Shown here: piece after piece, positions 22,700 through 34,959 of the stretch
Layout of the letters: every line of letters begins with the position of its first letter
Numbering within the stretch: the stretch's first letter is position 1
Assembly: GCA_034509755.1 (NCBI GenBank)
Contig: CM067548.1
Span: 16,444,018 to 16,508,017, forward strand
Direction of reading: 5' to 3'
Length of the DNA: 64,000 bases
Source of the DNA: Anisodus tanguticus
Lineage: Eukaryota > Streptophyta > Magnoliopsida > Solanales > Solanaceae
Notes under the pieces: generated by a model
The model's input: only the letters and a program-made list of their open reading frames with translations
The model's database searches: none
Told to the model about the DNA's origin: nothing
Made by a program: the position numbers and the translations under genes

Positions 22700-23990
22700 C
22701 AAAGCGTCAGTAATAACATTCTCCTAAACAGGATGATACAAGATGTTCAAGTCGTAATCTTTCAACAACTCTAATCATCTTCTCTATCTAAGATTCAACT
22801 CTCGCTATTTGAAGATATATTGCAAGCTCTTGTGATTCGTGAAGACATCACGGTGTTCACCATATAAGTAGTGACGCCAAATATTTAAAGCAAAAATCAT
22901 AGCAGCTAACTCTAAATCATGAGTCGGGTAATTCTTCTCATGCTTCTTCAAATATAATGAAGTGTAAGAAATCACCTTGCCATTCTACAATAATACATAA
23001 CCCAAATCAATTCTAGAAGCATCATAATAGACCACATATCCACTAGACCCTGAAGGTAGGGTCAAAATATGAGATGAAGTCAATCTCACTTTAAGTTCTT
23101 GAAAACTCTTTTCACAGGCTTAGGACTATTGAAACTTAGCAACCTTCTGTGTCAATTTCGTTAGTGGTGATGTTATAGATGAGAAACCTTCCACAAACAT
23201 TCGGTAGTAATTTTCCAAACCTAAGAAACTAAGAATATCGCTCTTGTGGGCCTCGGCCAATTCTTAACCACTTCGATCTTCTGAGGATCAACCTTGATAC
23301 CTTTTCTAGATACCGCATGCCCCTAGAACACCACAGAGTTAAGTCAGAACTCACACTTGGAAAATTTCGCGTAAAGCTCATTCTCTTTAAGCATTTGCAA
23401 TGCTATTCTCAAGTGACTTGCATGCTCTTCATGACTCTTCAAATACACTAAAATATCTTTAATAAAGATAATAATGAACTGATCAAGTAAAAGTTTGAAC
23501 AGAGTATGAAAGACATCACCATGAATTTAAAGCGTCCATAACGAGTATGAAAAGTTATTTTCGCAATATCATGTTCCTTTATTTTCAACTGATGTTAACC
23601 AGACCTCAAGTCAATTTTGAAAAGAATTTAGTACCCTAAATATGGTAGAACAAGTCATCTATTCTAGGCAAATGGTACTTATTCTTGATGGTCACCTTAT
23701 TAAGTTGATGATAATCAACACACATTCTAAGAGAAATGTCCTTCTTTCTGACAAACAGGACTGGAGCACCCCAAGGTGAGGTACTTGGTCGAATAAAACC
23801 CTTATCCAATAAGTCTCTCAATTGATTTTTCAATTTTAATAGCTCTTCTGAAGACATACGATATAGTGGAATATAGATTGGTTCAGTATTAGGAATAACG
23901 TCTATACCAAAGTCGATCACTCTATCTGATGGAACACCAGGAATATCTTAGGGAAACACTTTGGGAAATTCTCTAACTATGGGAACAAAT
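22700..23990 (-). pseudogene. Gypsy-A reverse transcriptase and RNase H, broken
   Basis: The best-preserved RT part is 23920-23636: DKGFIRPSTSPWGAPVLFV, a variant of the usual KKDGSLRMCVDY, and LNKVTIKNKYHLPRIDDLF. Further left the catalytic motif reads FIKDILVYLKSHEEH (about 23480-23420), with Lys in place of the first Asp of FIDD, then LYAKFSKCEF. RNase H-like text follows to about 22700. Multiple stops and frameshifts are present. Confidence 0.85.
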
Positions 23991-24161
23991 TCAAATTCGG
24001 GTACTACGGCTTGAGTGTCATTGACAACAACTAGATGGTAAATACACCCCTTCGACATCATCTTATAAGCCTTAAGATAGAAACTAAATCTACCCTGAGG
24101 CTTAGTAATTTCACCCTTCCATGCCATAATGAGTTCATTAGGAAATTTGAAATGAACTAAG

Positions 24162-24840
24162 TTACGTCATCAATCCACATTTGCATAGCATACGGATAGC
24201 CAATACATCCCTAATGATCACAACAAAGTCTACCATTTCTAATTCGAACAAATTAGCAATTGTATCATAACCCATGACTATGACTACATTGTCTCTATAG
24301 ACTTTAGAGGCAATAACAGGAATACCAGTAGGAGTATTCACAGAAAAAAGTTCGAGCAATTGTTCGGGTTCCACACTAAAATCAAAAGCAAAGTATAGAG
24401 TCATATAAGAAAGATTCAAACCTGGATCGATCAACGAATACACATCAAAAGAGAAAATCATAAGAATACATGTGACCACAACCTTAGAGGCTTCAGTTGC
24501 CTACGAGCTAAGCCATAGAGTCGAGCTTGACCTCCATTAGATGTGTTAGCAACTTCCTTACCAATGCTATTACCACGAGCATTAGGAGTGTTGTTTAAAT
24601 TACCTACAGGTGGGTTCTTCAAAACAACAAGAGTAGATGAATTATTTCTCTAGCCAGAAGAGTTAGCCATGTCACTCGATCTCCTCCTACACTCCCTCTG
24701 AACATGACCCTTTATACTATAATAATGGTAAATATGATCTGTTTATCCATACAAATATCGATTTCCACCCTGCAAATACCTAATTTGATTATTGTTCTTT
24801 ATCTCTGTCTACCATATGGGGCACTAACATTAGCCTGAGT
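24162..24840 (-). pseudogene. Gypsy-A gag end (zinc knuckle) and aspartic protease
   Basis: From 24840 the minus strand continues gag interrupted at 34960. The zinc knuckle near 24690-24740 has lost Cys residues (YYSIKGHVQREC). The protease (24479-24162) has LIDPGLNLSYMT, where the usual active site D-S/T-G is changed to D-P-G, and MGYDTIANLFELEMVDF further on. Stops interrupt it. Confidence 0.8.
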
Positions 24841-24845
24841 AGTAG

Positions 24846-27747
24846 TGTAATGACCCATCTAGTCATTTTTAGTCAAAGACTCTCATTCACTTTTTGACAC
24901 TTCTCATAGACTCTATGTGGCGTTTGTGATGCATAGGGATAGGTGGAATGGATCTCGAGGTCCATTAATATGACTTTCGGATGAAAAAACCCAAAACTAG
25001 AAACTTAGAGTTGGTTAATTTGACTCAAAGTTGACTTTTGACTAGATGGGTTCATTTTCAGGTTCTGTCGCTTCCGGTAGTTCCGGAGGGTTATCTATGA
25101 CATAGTGGAGTCTTTGATTAACTTCTTGAGGTAATCGTATGTACTTTGTGGCCTTATTTGTAAAGATTAGATATTTGATTTTCTTAGACGATTCTTTATA
25201 AAAGTATGCATTATCTCAGTTATATGTGAATTCTGAGAGTACAAGCAAGTTTGTAGCACTGTTTATCATAGACGAGCATGTTTGGTTTGTGTTTGGGGGT
25301 CTTAGGAGTGTTTCGGGGATTTGATAGAAGTTTGGGGCTATTTTTCTATTTCTGTTATATGGTGTCTGCCTTGGCGGCACCAATTCTCGCTCCGACATGT
25401 CCGCCTCGGTGAGAGGTTGGCTCGCCAAAGCGGGAGTTGGGAAAGTTGGAAATTTTGCATTGTCAGAAGGTCTGTCCGCATGGGCGAGTCCGCTCATGTG
25501 GAGTCATGTTCGTTGTGGCGCTGAGGCGAGGTGTCAAGTGACACCGCCTCAGTGGGGGATCTGTTTACAGCAGCGGATCCGCTCCAGTTGAAACATTGTA
25601 TCATGTGTCTTATAAATTTTCTCGGTCAGAATTTTCTTTCCAAAAATAGAATACCTCGAGACCAGAGCCACCATTGAGCATTTTCAGAATCCTATGAGCA
25701 ATTTCATCCTTGGGATAAGAGATTCTTTCCTTTATGACTTGAGTTTTTGTATCTAAGTTTATTAATGATGATATAGTGTGTTATTAAGTTGGGAAAAGTG
25801 ATTTGCAAGTTTTTGTGAGATTAAGAGAGCTAGGTTATTGATTTAATAGAGATTTTATGGATTAGATTATGTTAATATCATAAATTAGTGTTGGAATATG
25901 TTAGATTATCAAGTTGTAAGTCTTAATTTGATTATAGAAACATATTTCAGTTGGGGGGAAATTCTAGGGTTTCCAATTTGGGGCTTTTGGTTCAATGATC
26001 AATTGAATGTTAAATGTATATAGTTTTCAAATTAACTTAAGGATGTGACTACATAGTATGTATTCGTTATTTTCGGGTATTAAAGTTTGAGTATTGGTGA
26101 AGTGGGCCCGCGTGGTTGGTATTTTAAAGTCTTGTTGTAAGGTTATATCCTTGTATGTTGCGTAAGCTTTATATTAACAAATAGTATATATACATGGATA
26201 GACTTCGACCATCATGAGTCGCAAAGAAAGGGTAAGACTATCACTGAGGCTTGATCGTGTAGCGCTCCTGTTCGACCCCGAGGTAGGCTACGGTTTAGTT
26301 TTTCGAGACTTTGATAAAGTGTGTAATTAGTTATAAATATTAAGGGGTATTGGGAGTATTTAGGGGTCCTACTCAAACGGTTGTAATGAACATCTAAGTG
26401 GATACCATTGTTGAACTATGATGATAGGGTTTGAGGAATCAGCCTTATGCTGGTTCCGAGTGCTGATTATTTGGGCTTGTTGCATAGTTGCTTGATATGT
26501 TTACTTATCACACATGTTTTTGATATGATATCCTGAATTATACTTTAATTTGTATATGTGTATTAAATTCTTAAAAACATATGATATTTCATCTCTTTAT
26601 TTTATTGCGTCTCATTATATCATCATATATTGCCTTATATTGTCCTTTGCATTCATAAACTCATGGTTTTGTGATATTGATATGAGAGTGATATGGATAT
26701 GTTGTGAGCCCGAGAGGCCAAAAAGGTAAGAACACTTATGAGATTATGGAAACACTAAGATGATGTTAATATGCGGGGAACAACATTGCACGCCTGCAAC
26801 ATGATATTATTCAGCCAAGAGTTGAGCTCTATGATCTGATGAGTTATCTCGGAGCAGGGGGTATATGGACTTCGTGGGTCCTCCATTGGTGTACAGATCA
26901 TAATAAAACCTTAACGTACTATATATCTGATACATATGCATTGCATTCATACCATACATATATATATGCTATTTCATTGATTACTTGTGAATGGACTTGT
27001 ATTTGGAGTGATTTTTGATGACTTAACTAAGTTCTGGACATGAAAGGATTATACTTGCTAATTTGTACTTGGATTACTATTTAGACATTTTTTACATTGG
27101 ATGACGTAAGTGATTATGGACTCTTATTAAAATATGGAAATTGTGAATTATTCTGTGGACTATATGACCTTACTTGGATTATTTAACTTATTAGTATAGG
27201 ATTACTTGGTGTCAACTTGGTATTTATCTCTTTTATGTATGTTCTATCATTATCGGACTATGATATCTACGGGGGTACGTTGTGTACTTATGCTACACTT
27301 GTTGTATCTTTTCTTAATATATATATAGATCCAACAACTAGCTCGAGACCGTGTGACTGAGTTCGAGCGGTTGATCCCCAACTATCAGGGTGAGGATGAT
27401 ATCTCCAGCATGCCCTGGATTGCTCTATCTCTTTTACTGTCTTTACTTCTGCTTTAGAGACATGTCTACAAACTTTCAGCTTATGTATTCTGTTGGCACT
27501 TGATGCCCTTGACTTTTAGACTTATATTGTTTTATTAGAGCTCTTGTATCTACAAACTAGACCACTTGGGGAATTTTATGGTTGTATCAGACTTATTTCC
27601 TTCTGCATTTCTATTATAAGACAGCATATGTAATATTTTGTTATCTTCCGCTTTTACTTATGGTTTGGTTGTGAATGATTGGGGAGTGGTTCTCCTACCA
27701 GTGGGATTGTGTAGGTGTCACCATGATTCCTGAAAGGGGTCGTGAAA
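24846..27747 (+). mobile_element. Gypsy-B 5' LTR, about 2.9 kb
   Basis: It runs from TGTAATGACCC to the remnant end GGGGTCGTGAAA, just before the PBS. The last roughly 1.1 kb matches the 3' LTR at 33850-34959. The words gagcccgagaggcc (about 26706) and ctatcagggtgagga (about 27382) recur there. No genes inside. Confidence 0.88.
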
Positions 27748-27751
27748 GAGT

Positions 27752-27763
27752 TGGTATCAGAGC
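27752..27763 (+). promoter_or_regulatory. Gypsy-B primer binding site
   Basis: TGGTATCAGAGC is the perfect complement of the 3' end of plant initiator methionine tRNA, four bases after the LTR end. Confidence 0.93.
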
Positions 27764-27942
27764 CCTATGTAAAATAGTCTTAAATATAAGAGAAATTTCT
27801 AGTAGTCTCACAGATCGGTGTAGAGATGTTCGTAATTATCATCGAGAGGCTATGGGACATTTAGGAAATTTCACTTTCTTCATTTCTTTTGTGCAAAGTT
27901 GAATCAAATTGGTATTTGATTTTTGTTTCTATTCCCTCACAG

Positions 27943-29460
27943 ATGGTGATGACTCGTGTCTATGCAGTGAGAGATGAGGCACTGGCACCAGTAGTATGCG
28001 GTCACGGTGGAGGACGTGCTCGAGGTCGAGGTAGAGCAAGAACAATAGCACTAATTCAGGGCGGAGCACAGAGTGTCGGTCAGGCTCGTGCTAGATCAGA
28101 GTCCCTAGTGCTATATATTGAGCCTCTTGATGATATGCTAGAGGAGGAGATTGGGTAGCCTAGGATCAGCTTGAATTTATTACTATTCTGGTTCTACAGG
28201 ACATGTTGGTTAGGTTATTGAGTGTTCTGGATGGATTTTCTCAGATAGGCGCACATCCTACTACTTCCGGTGGTTTTTAGACCTGTGGATGAGAGGGCAG
28301 ACTCAGACCCTCGAGTTTTGTACAAATGGTATTCATCCATCGACAATATCAGCACCCCGTATTGATGAGGTTCATGCTCCAGAGTTTGGTCTCCAGCCTA
28401 TAGGTGGGACAGCTATGACCCGTGATGAGAGTAAGAATTGAGAGAACTTTTCGAACATGAAGCCCCATGAGTTCTTTGGACATCATGAGGAGGATGTGTA
28501 TGAGTTCATTGTGAGCAGCCATGAGAGGTTGCATACCTTGGGTATTGTTGAGTCGCACAGAGTTAGTTTTGTGGACCTTCAACTTAGAGAAGATGCGAAG
28601 CAGTGGTAGATGGCGTATGTTGATTGCTTACCCGCAAGGATGCCTCCATTAACTTGGGTTAGGTTCTATAGGGTCTTCTTGGAGAAGTATGTGCCTTTGA
28701 GCTTACGATTGCGCAAGCGTGATGAGTTTCAGAAGATTGGCCAAGGCCATTCTACGGTTTCACAGTATTAGACTCGCTTTCATCCTTATCGCAAGATGCA
28801 GCACCGCTGCTCCTTACTGAGGCTGAGCGAGTGAGATATTTTGTTCGAGGATTGAGTATTCTGCTCTAGATGGCCATATTGCAGTTCATGGCTGTGGGAG
28901 CTTCTTCTGATACCGTGATAGAGCATGATAGGATGGTGGAGTCTGTGAGAAGCGATTTGTCCAGATATGAGCCTAATAAAAGGGTAAGGTGACATGGCTA
29001 GTTCAGTAGTTCTAATTCCCGTGGTTTTGTGTATTAGGGGAGATATCAGCAGTTGCAGCCTAGTTGACCAATTTAGGTAGCTCTATAGATTACTGACGGT
29101 TACAGTGGGGGTTAGTCATCTTGGGGTTCTCAGTCTAGATAATCAAACCATGGTGGTTCGAGTTCTTCTATCTCCATTCAGCAGCCCTCAGCGGTCAGGA
29201 TTTGTTTCAGTTGTGGAGAGGTTGGGCATTGCAAGAGAGATTTCCCCAGATAGTTTTTTAGTGCATCCCGTGCACCCAGTACCCCAAGATAACCATCTAG
29301 AGGTTGTAGTCAGAGTAGCTGGGGAGGATCTTATTCGGGTAGTGGTGGCCATCTGTTTGGCATTGTGGATCGTAGTCGGAGAGAGATGGAGCTCATTCGG
29401 ATTTATATGGCCAGCAAGGTACTTAGTCCGAGTTAGGACACACCCATTGCTATATATTCC
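27943..29460 (+). pseudogene. Gypsy-B gag, broken
   Basis: ATG at 27943 begins MVMTRVYAVRDEA and a Gly/Arg-rich segment (GRARGRGRART). After frameshifts the capsid part is visible near 28458-28660 (MKPHEFFGHHEEDVYEF, LREDAKQW) and 28630-28830. A zinc knuckle lies near 29193 (CFSCGEVGHCKRDFPR), where the last Cys is replaced by Phe. It would form the virus-like particle; many stops rule out function. Confidence 0.8.
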
Positions 29461-29534
29461 CTAGTAGGGTTGAGGCTGAGGCATCAGACGTAGTCATCAC
29501 ATGTATCATCTCAATCGATCATTGGTCTGCTACC

Positions 29535-29822
29535 GTGTTATTTGATACAGGGTCTACATTATCTAATATGTCTGCCTACTTTTCTATTAAATTAGAGATG
29601 TGGTGTGATATGTTTGATGTTCCTATTCATGTGTCTACACCAGTCGGTGATTATGTGATTGTGGATATAGTATATCGCATGTGTGTAGTTACTTTCATGG
29701 GTTACGACACATGGGTAGATTTGTTTATCTTAGATATGGTGGATTTTGATGTTATCTTGGGTATCAATTATTTATCACCATATCATGCAATTTTGGACTG
29801 TTATTCCAAGATGAGACGTTAG
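29535..29822 (+). pseudogene. Gypsy-B aspartic protease domain
   Basis: The active-site motif is intact: LFDTGSTLSNMSAYF. Further along MGYDTWVDLF and DFDVILGINYLSPYHAILDC are standard gypsy protease landmarks. The frame ends with a stop at 29822, so it is disconnected from RT. Confidence 0.85.
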
Positions 29823-29824
29823 TT

Positions 29825-31486
29825 ATGTCTGGTCTTCTGAGGTTAGAGTGGAGAGGTGTTCCCAACCCTACTTCTAGGAAGGTCATTTCTTACATTCTGG
29901 ATAGGAAGTTGGTGGATCGGGGTTGTCTGTCTTATCTTTCTCATATTCGGGATATGAGTGTGGAGACTCCTTTTTTTAATTCCATTCCGGTAGTTAGTGA
30001 ATTCTCCGAGGTCTTTCCTTCAGATTTACTTAGTATGCCACAAGACAAAGACATTGACTTATGTATTGATCTTGATCTGGGTACTCGACCCATTTTTATT
30101 CCTCCATATCGTATGGCTCCAGCAGAGTTGAGAGAGTTGAAGGAGCAACTTCAGGATTTATTGAGTAAGGGCTTCATTCGACTGAGTGTATCTCTATGAG
30201 GTGCTCCTGTCTTGTTCGTAAAGAAGAAGGATGGCAATATGCGTATATGCATTGATTACATACAGATGAATAAGGTCACCATCAGAAACAAGTATGCAAT
30301 TCTGCATATTTATAACATGTTCGACCAGCTTCAGAGTGCTTTTATGTTTTTGAAGAATGATTTGAGGTCCGGGTATCATCAGTTGAAGATCTGGGTTGAG
30401 GATGCGCCCAAGACGGCTTTTCGGACTCGTTATGGGCATTATGAGTTCTAGGTGATGTCATTTGGGCTCACCAATGCCCCTGCAACGTTCATGGACTTGA
30501 TGAATGGGATTTTTAAGCCATATTTGTGATTGTATTTATTGATGACATCCTGATATATTCGAAGAGTTATGAGGACCATGAGCGTCATCTGAGAGTGGTC
30601 CTTCAGATTTTAAAGGAGAAGAAGCTTTACGCTAAGTTTTTAAAGTGTGAGTTTTGGTTTTCTATGGCATTCTTGGGACACGTGATGTCCAAGGATGGGG
30701 TTATGGTTGACCCTAAGAAGATAGAGCAGTTAGGGACTGGCCTAGACCGACTTCCGTGATGGACATTCAAAGATTTGTGGGTCTTGCTAGTAACTATTGT
30801 CGGTTCTTCAAGGGTTTCTCCTCTATTTCTTCACATCTGACGCATTTGACTCAGAAGGAGGTTCTGTTCTAGTGGTCCGATGACTGTGGGTAGAGCTTCC
30901 AAAATCTTAACTTTTTTTTTATCACAGCTCCAAGTTTATACCTTCCGGTGGAGGGGAAAGACTTTACTGTGTATTGTGACAAATCTAGGATTGAGTTGGG
31001 TTGTGTGTTGATGAAAGAAGGTAAGGTTATTGCGTATGCATCGAGGCGTTGAAGGTGCACGAGAAAAATTACCCTGTTCATGATTTGAAGTTGGTTGTTG
31101 TTGGATTTGCTTTGAAGATTTGGAGGCATATCTTTATGGTGTCTATTGTGAGGTGTATACCAATCACCGTAGTCTTTAACACGTGTTTACTCAGAGGGAC
31201 TTGAATTCTAGGCAACGTCGGTGGATGGAGTTATTGAAGAATTATGACATTACCATTTTATACCATCTAGGCAAGGCCAATATGGTAGCGGATGCCTTGA
31301 GTGAAAAGACAGTCAGCACGAAGAGTTTTGCTTTTGGCATTGGAGGTCTAGTCTCTAGCCAACCATTTTTTGAGACTCGATATTTTGAATCCGGTAGGAT
31401 TATGTCTTGTGTGGAGGTGAGGTCATCTCTTTTGGATCAGATCTGGACTCACTAGTCTGATGATGTGAACTTGTGCAAGATTCAAC
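29825..31486 (+). pseudogene. Gypsy-B reverse transcriptase/RNase H, first copy
   Basis: The frame 29825-30199 holds the linker and RT start (FIPPYRMAPAELRELKEQL, LSKGFIR). After a stop come GAPVLFVKKKDGNMRICIDY, MNKVTIRNKY, RSGYHQLKI, and the catalytic FIDDILIYSKSYEDHERHL (30529-30590). RNase H text lies near 30950-31180, and AKANMVADALS-like text near 31275. The segment from 30251 onward is repeated at 31487. Stops occur throughout. Confidence 0.88.
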
Positions 31487-32719
31487 ATTGATTACATACA
31501 GATGAATAAACAAGTATGCAATTTTGCATATTGATAACCTGTTCGACCAGCTTCAGGGTGTTTTTATGTTTTCTAAGATTGACTTGAGGTCCGGGTATCA
31601 TCAGTTAAAGATCTGGAGTGAGGATGTGCCCAATATGGCTTTCCGGACTCGTTATGGGCATTATGATTTCTTAGTGATGTCATTTGGGCTCGCCAATGAT
31701 CCCTGCAATGTTCATAGACTTGATGAATGGGATTTTTAAGCCGTATTTGGATTCTTTTGTGATTGTATTTATTGATGACATCCTGATATATTCAAAGAGT
31801 TATGAGGACCATGAACGTCATCTGAGAGTGGTCCTTGAGATTTTAAAGGAGAAGAAGCTTTACGCTAAGTTCTCGAAGTGTGCGTTTTGGTTTTCTATAG
31901 CATTCTTGGGACACGTGATGTCCACGGATGGGATTATGGTTGACCCTAAGAAGATAGAGACAGTTAGGGACTGGCCTAGACCGACTTCTGTGATGGACAT
32001 TCGAAGATTTGTGGGTCTTGCTAGCAACTATTATCGGTTCTTCAAGGGTTTCTCCTCTATTTCTTCACATCTGACGCATTTGACTCAGAAGGAGGTTCTG
32101 TTCTAGTGGTCCGATGACTGTGAGTAGAGCTTCCAAAATCTTAACTTTTTTTTATCACAGCTCCAAGTTTATCCCTTCCGGTGGAGGGGAAAGACTTTAC
32201 TGTGTATTGTGATAAAGCTAGGATTGAGTTGGGTTGTGTGTTGATGAAAGAAGGTAAGGTTATTGTGTATGCATCGAGGCAGTTGAAGGTGCACGAGAAG
32301 AATTACCCTGTTCATGATTTGGAGTTGGTTGTTGTTGTGTTTGCTTTGAAGATTTGGAGGCATATCTTTATGGTGTCTATTGTGAGGTATATACCAATCA
32401 ATGTAGTCTTTAACACGTGTTTAATCAGATGGACTTGAATTCTAGGCAGCGTCTGTAGATGGAGTTATTGAAGGATTATGACATTACCATTTTATACCAT
32501 CCAGGCAAGGCCAATATGGTGGCGGATGCCTTGAGTTAAAAGGCAGTCAGCATGGGGAGTTTAGCTTTTGGCATTGGAGGTCCAGTCTCTAGCCAACCAT
32601 TTTGTGAGACTCGATATTTTGAATCCGGTAGGATTCTGTCTTATGTGGAGGTTATGTCATCTATTTTGGATCAGATCTGGACTCACTAGTCTGATGATGT
32701 GAACTTGTGCAAGATTCAA
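30251..32719 (+). repeat. Tandem duplication of 1.24 kb within Gypsy-B RT/RNase H
   Basis: Copy one is 30251-31486 and copy two 31487-32719. Both start with attgattacatacagatgaa and end with gatgtgaacttgtgcaagat. Copy two lacks about 14 bases near 31508 (ggtcaccatcagaa) and has a short segment that copy one lacks near 31748. Stop codons in the ttctagtgg and gtagagc words and in actcactag are present in both copies. Confidence 0.95.
31487..32719 (+). pseudogene. Gypsy-B RT/RNase H, second (duplicated) copy
   Basis: It starts in the middle of RT (IDNLFDQLQGVFMFSKIDL, RSGYHQLKIWSED), then FIDDILIYSKSYEDHERHL near 31767, a better preserved thumb (KIETVRDWPRP, IRRFVGLASNYYRFFKGFS), and RNase H text (YCDKARIELGCVLM, VYASRQLKVHEKNYPVHDLE) to about 32400. 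It then runs on into the integrase N-terminus. Because it begins mid-domain it cannot act as a separate enzyme. Confidence 0.88.
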
Positions 32720-33857
32720 GATAAGGTGATGAGTGGTGATGCCAAAGAGGCCATGATTGATAGTGAGGGTGTTCTGAGGATCAATGGTAGAGTGTGTGTA
32801 CCTTGTATGGGATATTTGACCAAGTTAATTATGGAGGAGGTCCACAACTCTAGGTATTCGATTCATCCAGGTGCTACTAAGATGTACCATGATTTGAAGC
32901 AACACTATTGGTGGGGGGATGAATAGAGACATTGATGATTTTGTGTCTAGGTATCAGAATTGTCAGCATGTCAAGTATGAGCACCAGCGACCCGGTGGTG
33001 TGTCTGAGGATACTCATTTTCGAGTGAAAGTGGGAGAGGATTGCCATGGATTTCATTGTGGGATTGCCTAAGACTTTGGGAAAATTCGATGTTATTTGGG
33101 TCATTGTTGATAGGTTGACCAAGTCTGCACATTTCATTCCAGTCCAGACAACTTATAATGTATAGAAGTTGGCTAAGATAAACATTCGGGAGATTGTTCA
33201 TCCTCATGTGGGCCTACTTCTATCCTCTCGGATCGGGGTACTCAGTTTACTTTATATTTCTGGTAGACTTTGCAGAGAGAGTTGGGCACTCGCTTGGATC
33301 TCACTACAACGATTCACTCTTAGACCGATGGTTAGTCCGAGTGGACTATTCAGGTATTGGAGGACATGTTACAAGTCTGCATGATTGATTTTGGTGGTTA
33401 TTAGGACCAGGTTTTCCCCTTAGCAGAGTTTGTGTACAACAACAGCTATCACTCAAGTATTGATATGGTACCGTTCGAGGTTTTCTATTATAGGAGATGT
33501 CGATCTTCGATTGGTTGGTTTGATGCATTCGAGGTTCGGCCTTGGGGTACTGATTTATTGAGGGACTCCTTAGAGAAGGTGAATATGATCCAAGATAAGC
33601 TCCTGGCATCTCAGAGCATGTAGAAGGAGTATGCGGACCGGAAGGTCCGAGACTTAGAGTTCATGGTTGGTGATAAAGTGCATCTGAAGGTCTCACCCAT
33701 GAAGGGTGTGATGAGGTTCGGCAAAAGAGGGAAGTTCAGTCCGAGGTATATTAGACCCTTTGAGATTCTTCAGAGAGTTGGGGATGTGGTACATGAGTTG
33801 GTTCTGCCACCAGGTCTGTCATGCGTTCACCCAGTTTTCCACAATCTCATGGTTCTA
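32720..33857 (+). pseudogene. Gypsy-B integrase, broken
   Basis: The zinc-binding domain (32848-32985: HNSRYSIHPGATKMYHDLKQ, then RYQNCQHVKYEHQRPGG) has lost one Cys. The core is spread over frames: DVIWVIVDRLTKSAHFIPVQ near 33088, SILSDRGTQFTLYF near 33218, TDG-stop-SEWTIQVLEDML near 33328 (Glu kept). The C-terminal part (33663-33857) has MKGVMRFGKRGKFSPRY and ends at VFHNLMVL. The chromodomain-like tail is missing because the LTR follows directly. Confidence 0.85.
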
Positions 33858-34146
33858 TGATATTTATATGAGAGTGGTATGGATATGTTGTAGGTTCGAG
33901 AACCCGGAAAGGTAAGAACACTTATGAGATTATGGCAACACTAAGATGATGCTAATACGCGGGGAACGGAGTTCACGCCTACAACGTGATATTATTCAGC
34001 CAAGAGCTGGGCTCCGTGATATGATGAGTTATCCCAGAGCGGAGGAGTATATGGACTTCGCAGGTCCTCCATGGGTGTACGGATCATAATAAAACCTTAA
34101 TGTATTGTATACCGGATTGATAAAGGTATGTGACATATGCATTACA

Positions 34147-34190
<44 letters not shown>

Positions 34191-34959
34191 ATTTCATTGA
34201 TTACTTGTGAATGGACTTGTACTTGAAGTGATTGTTGATGACTTGACTAAGTACTTGCTAATTGGTACTTGGATTACTGTTTAAACTCTTTTGGCACTGG
34301 ATGATGTAAGTGATTATGGATTCTTATTGAAATAAGAAAATATGTGAACTCTGTGAATTATTTTGTGGACTATGTGACCTTACTTGGATTATTTAACTTA
34401 TTAGTATAGGATTACTTGGTGTCAACTTGGTATTTATCTCTTTTGGCGTATCTTCCATCGTTGCTGGCCTATGACGTCTACGGGGGTACATTGTGTATCA
34501 TGCTACACTTACTGCATCTTTTTTTAATGCAGATACAGATCTGACGACTAACTCTAAACCGCATGGCCGAGTTCGAGTGGCTGATCCTCAACTATCAGGG
34601 TGAGGATGATATCTCCAACATGCCGTGGATTGCTCTATCTGCTTTACTGTATTTACTTATGTTCTAGAGACATGTCTACAGACTTTTAGCTTATGTATTA
34701 TGTTGGCACTTGATGCCCTTAACTTTCAGACATATATCATTTTATTAGTGCTTTTGTATGTACATACTAGATCACTTGGGGGATTTTATAGTTGTATCAA
34801 ACTTATTTCCTTCCGCATTTCTATTATGAGACAGCTTATGTAGTATTTTTGTTATCTTCCGCTTTAACTTATGATTTATTTGTGAATTATTAGGGAGTGG
34901 TTCGCCTACTGGTGGGATTGTGTAGGTGCCACTACGATTTCTGAAAAGGGGTCGGGACA
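33850..34959 (+). mobile_element. Gypsy-B 3' LTR, truncated (last 1.1 kb)
   Basis: It matches 26661-27747 of the 5' LTR and ends in GGGTCGGGACA at the target duplication. The join to integrase lies in the shared word CTCATGGTT. The PPT and the first roughly 1.8 kb of the LTR are gone. It includes a TA microsatellite at 34150-34187. Confidence 0.88.
34150..34187. repeat. (TA)n microsatellite in the Gypsy-B 3' LTR
   Basis: About 38 bases of TA. The matching place in the 5' LTR (about 26952-26970) has only a short run, so it expanded after insertion. Confidence 0.9.

Larger units (their letters stand above)
24846..34959 (+). mobile_element. Gypsy-B, plus-strand gypsy retrotransposon inserted in Gypsy-A gag
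   Basis: The ends are TGTAATGACC and GGGTCGGGACA, with a perfect 5-bp target duplication AGTAG (24841-24845 and 34960-34964). Order: 5' LTR 24846-27747, PBS 27752, gag, PR, RT/RNase H, a tandem copy of RT/RNase H, IN, and a truncated 3' LTR. All frames are broken by stops. The 10.1-kb length includes the 1.24-kb internal duplication and excludes the lost pol tail, PPT and first part of the 3' LTR. Confidence 0.93.

Noticed and set aside
25216..25591. Overlapping frames in the Gypsy-B 5' LTR
   Set aside because: They lie inside a non-coding LTR and do not resemble any protein.
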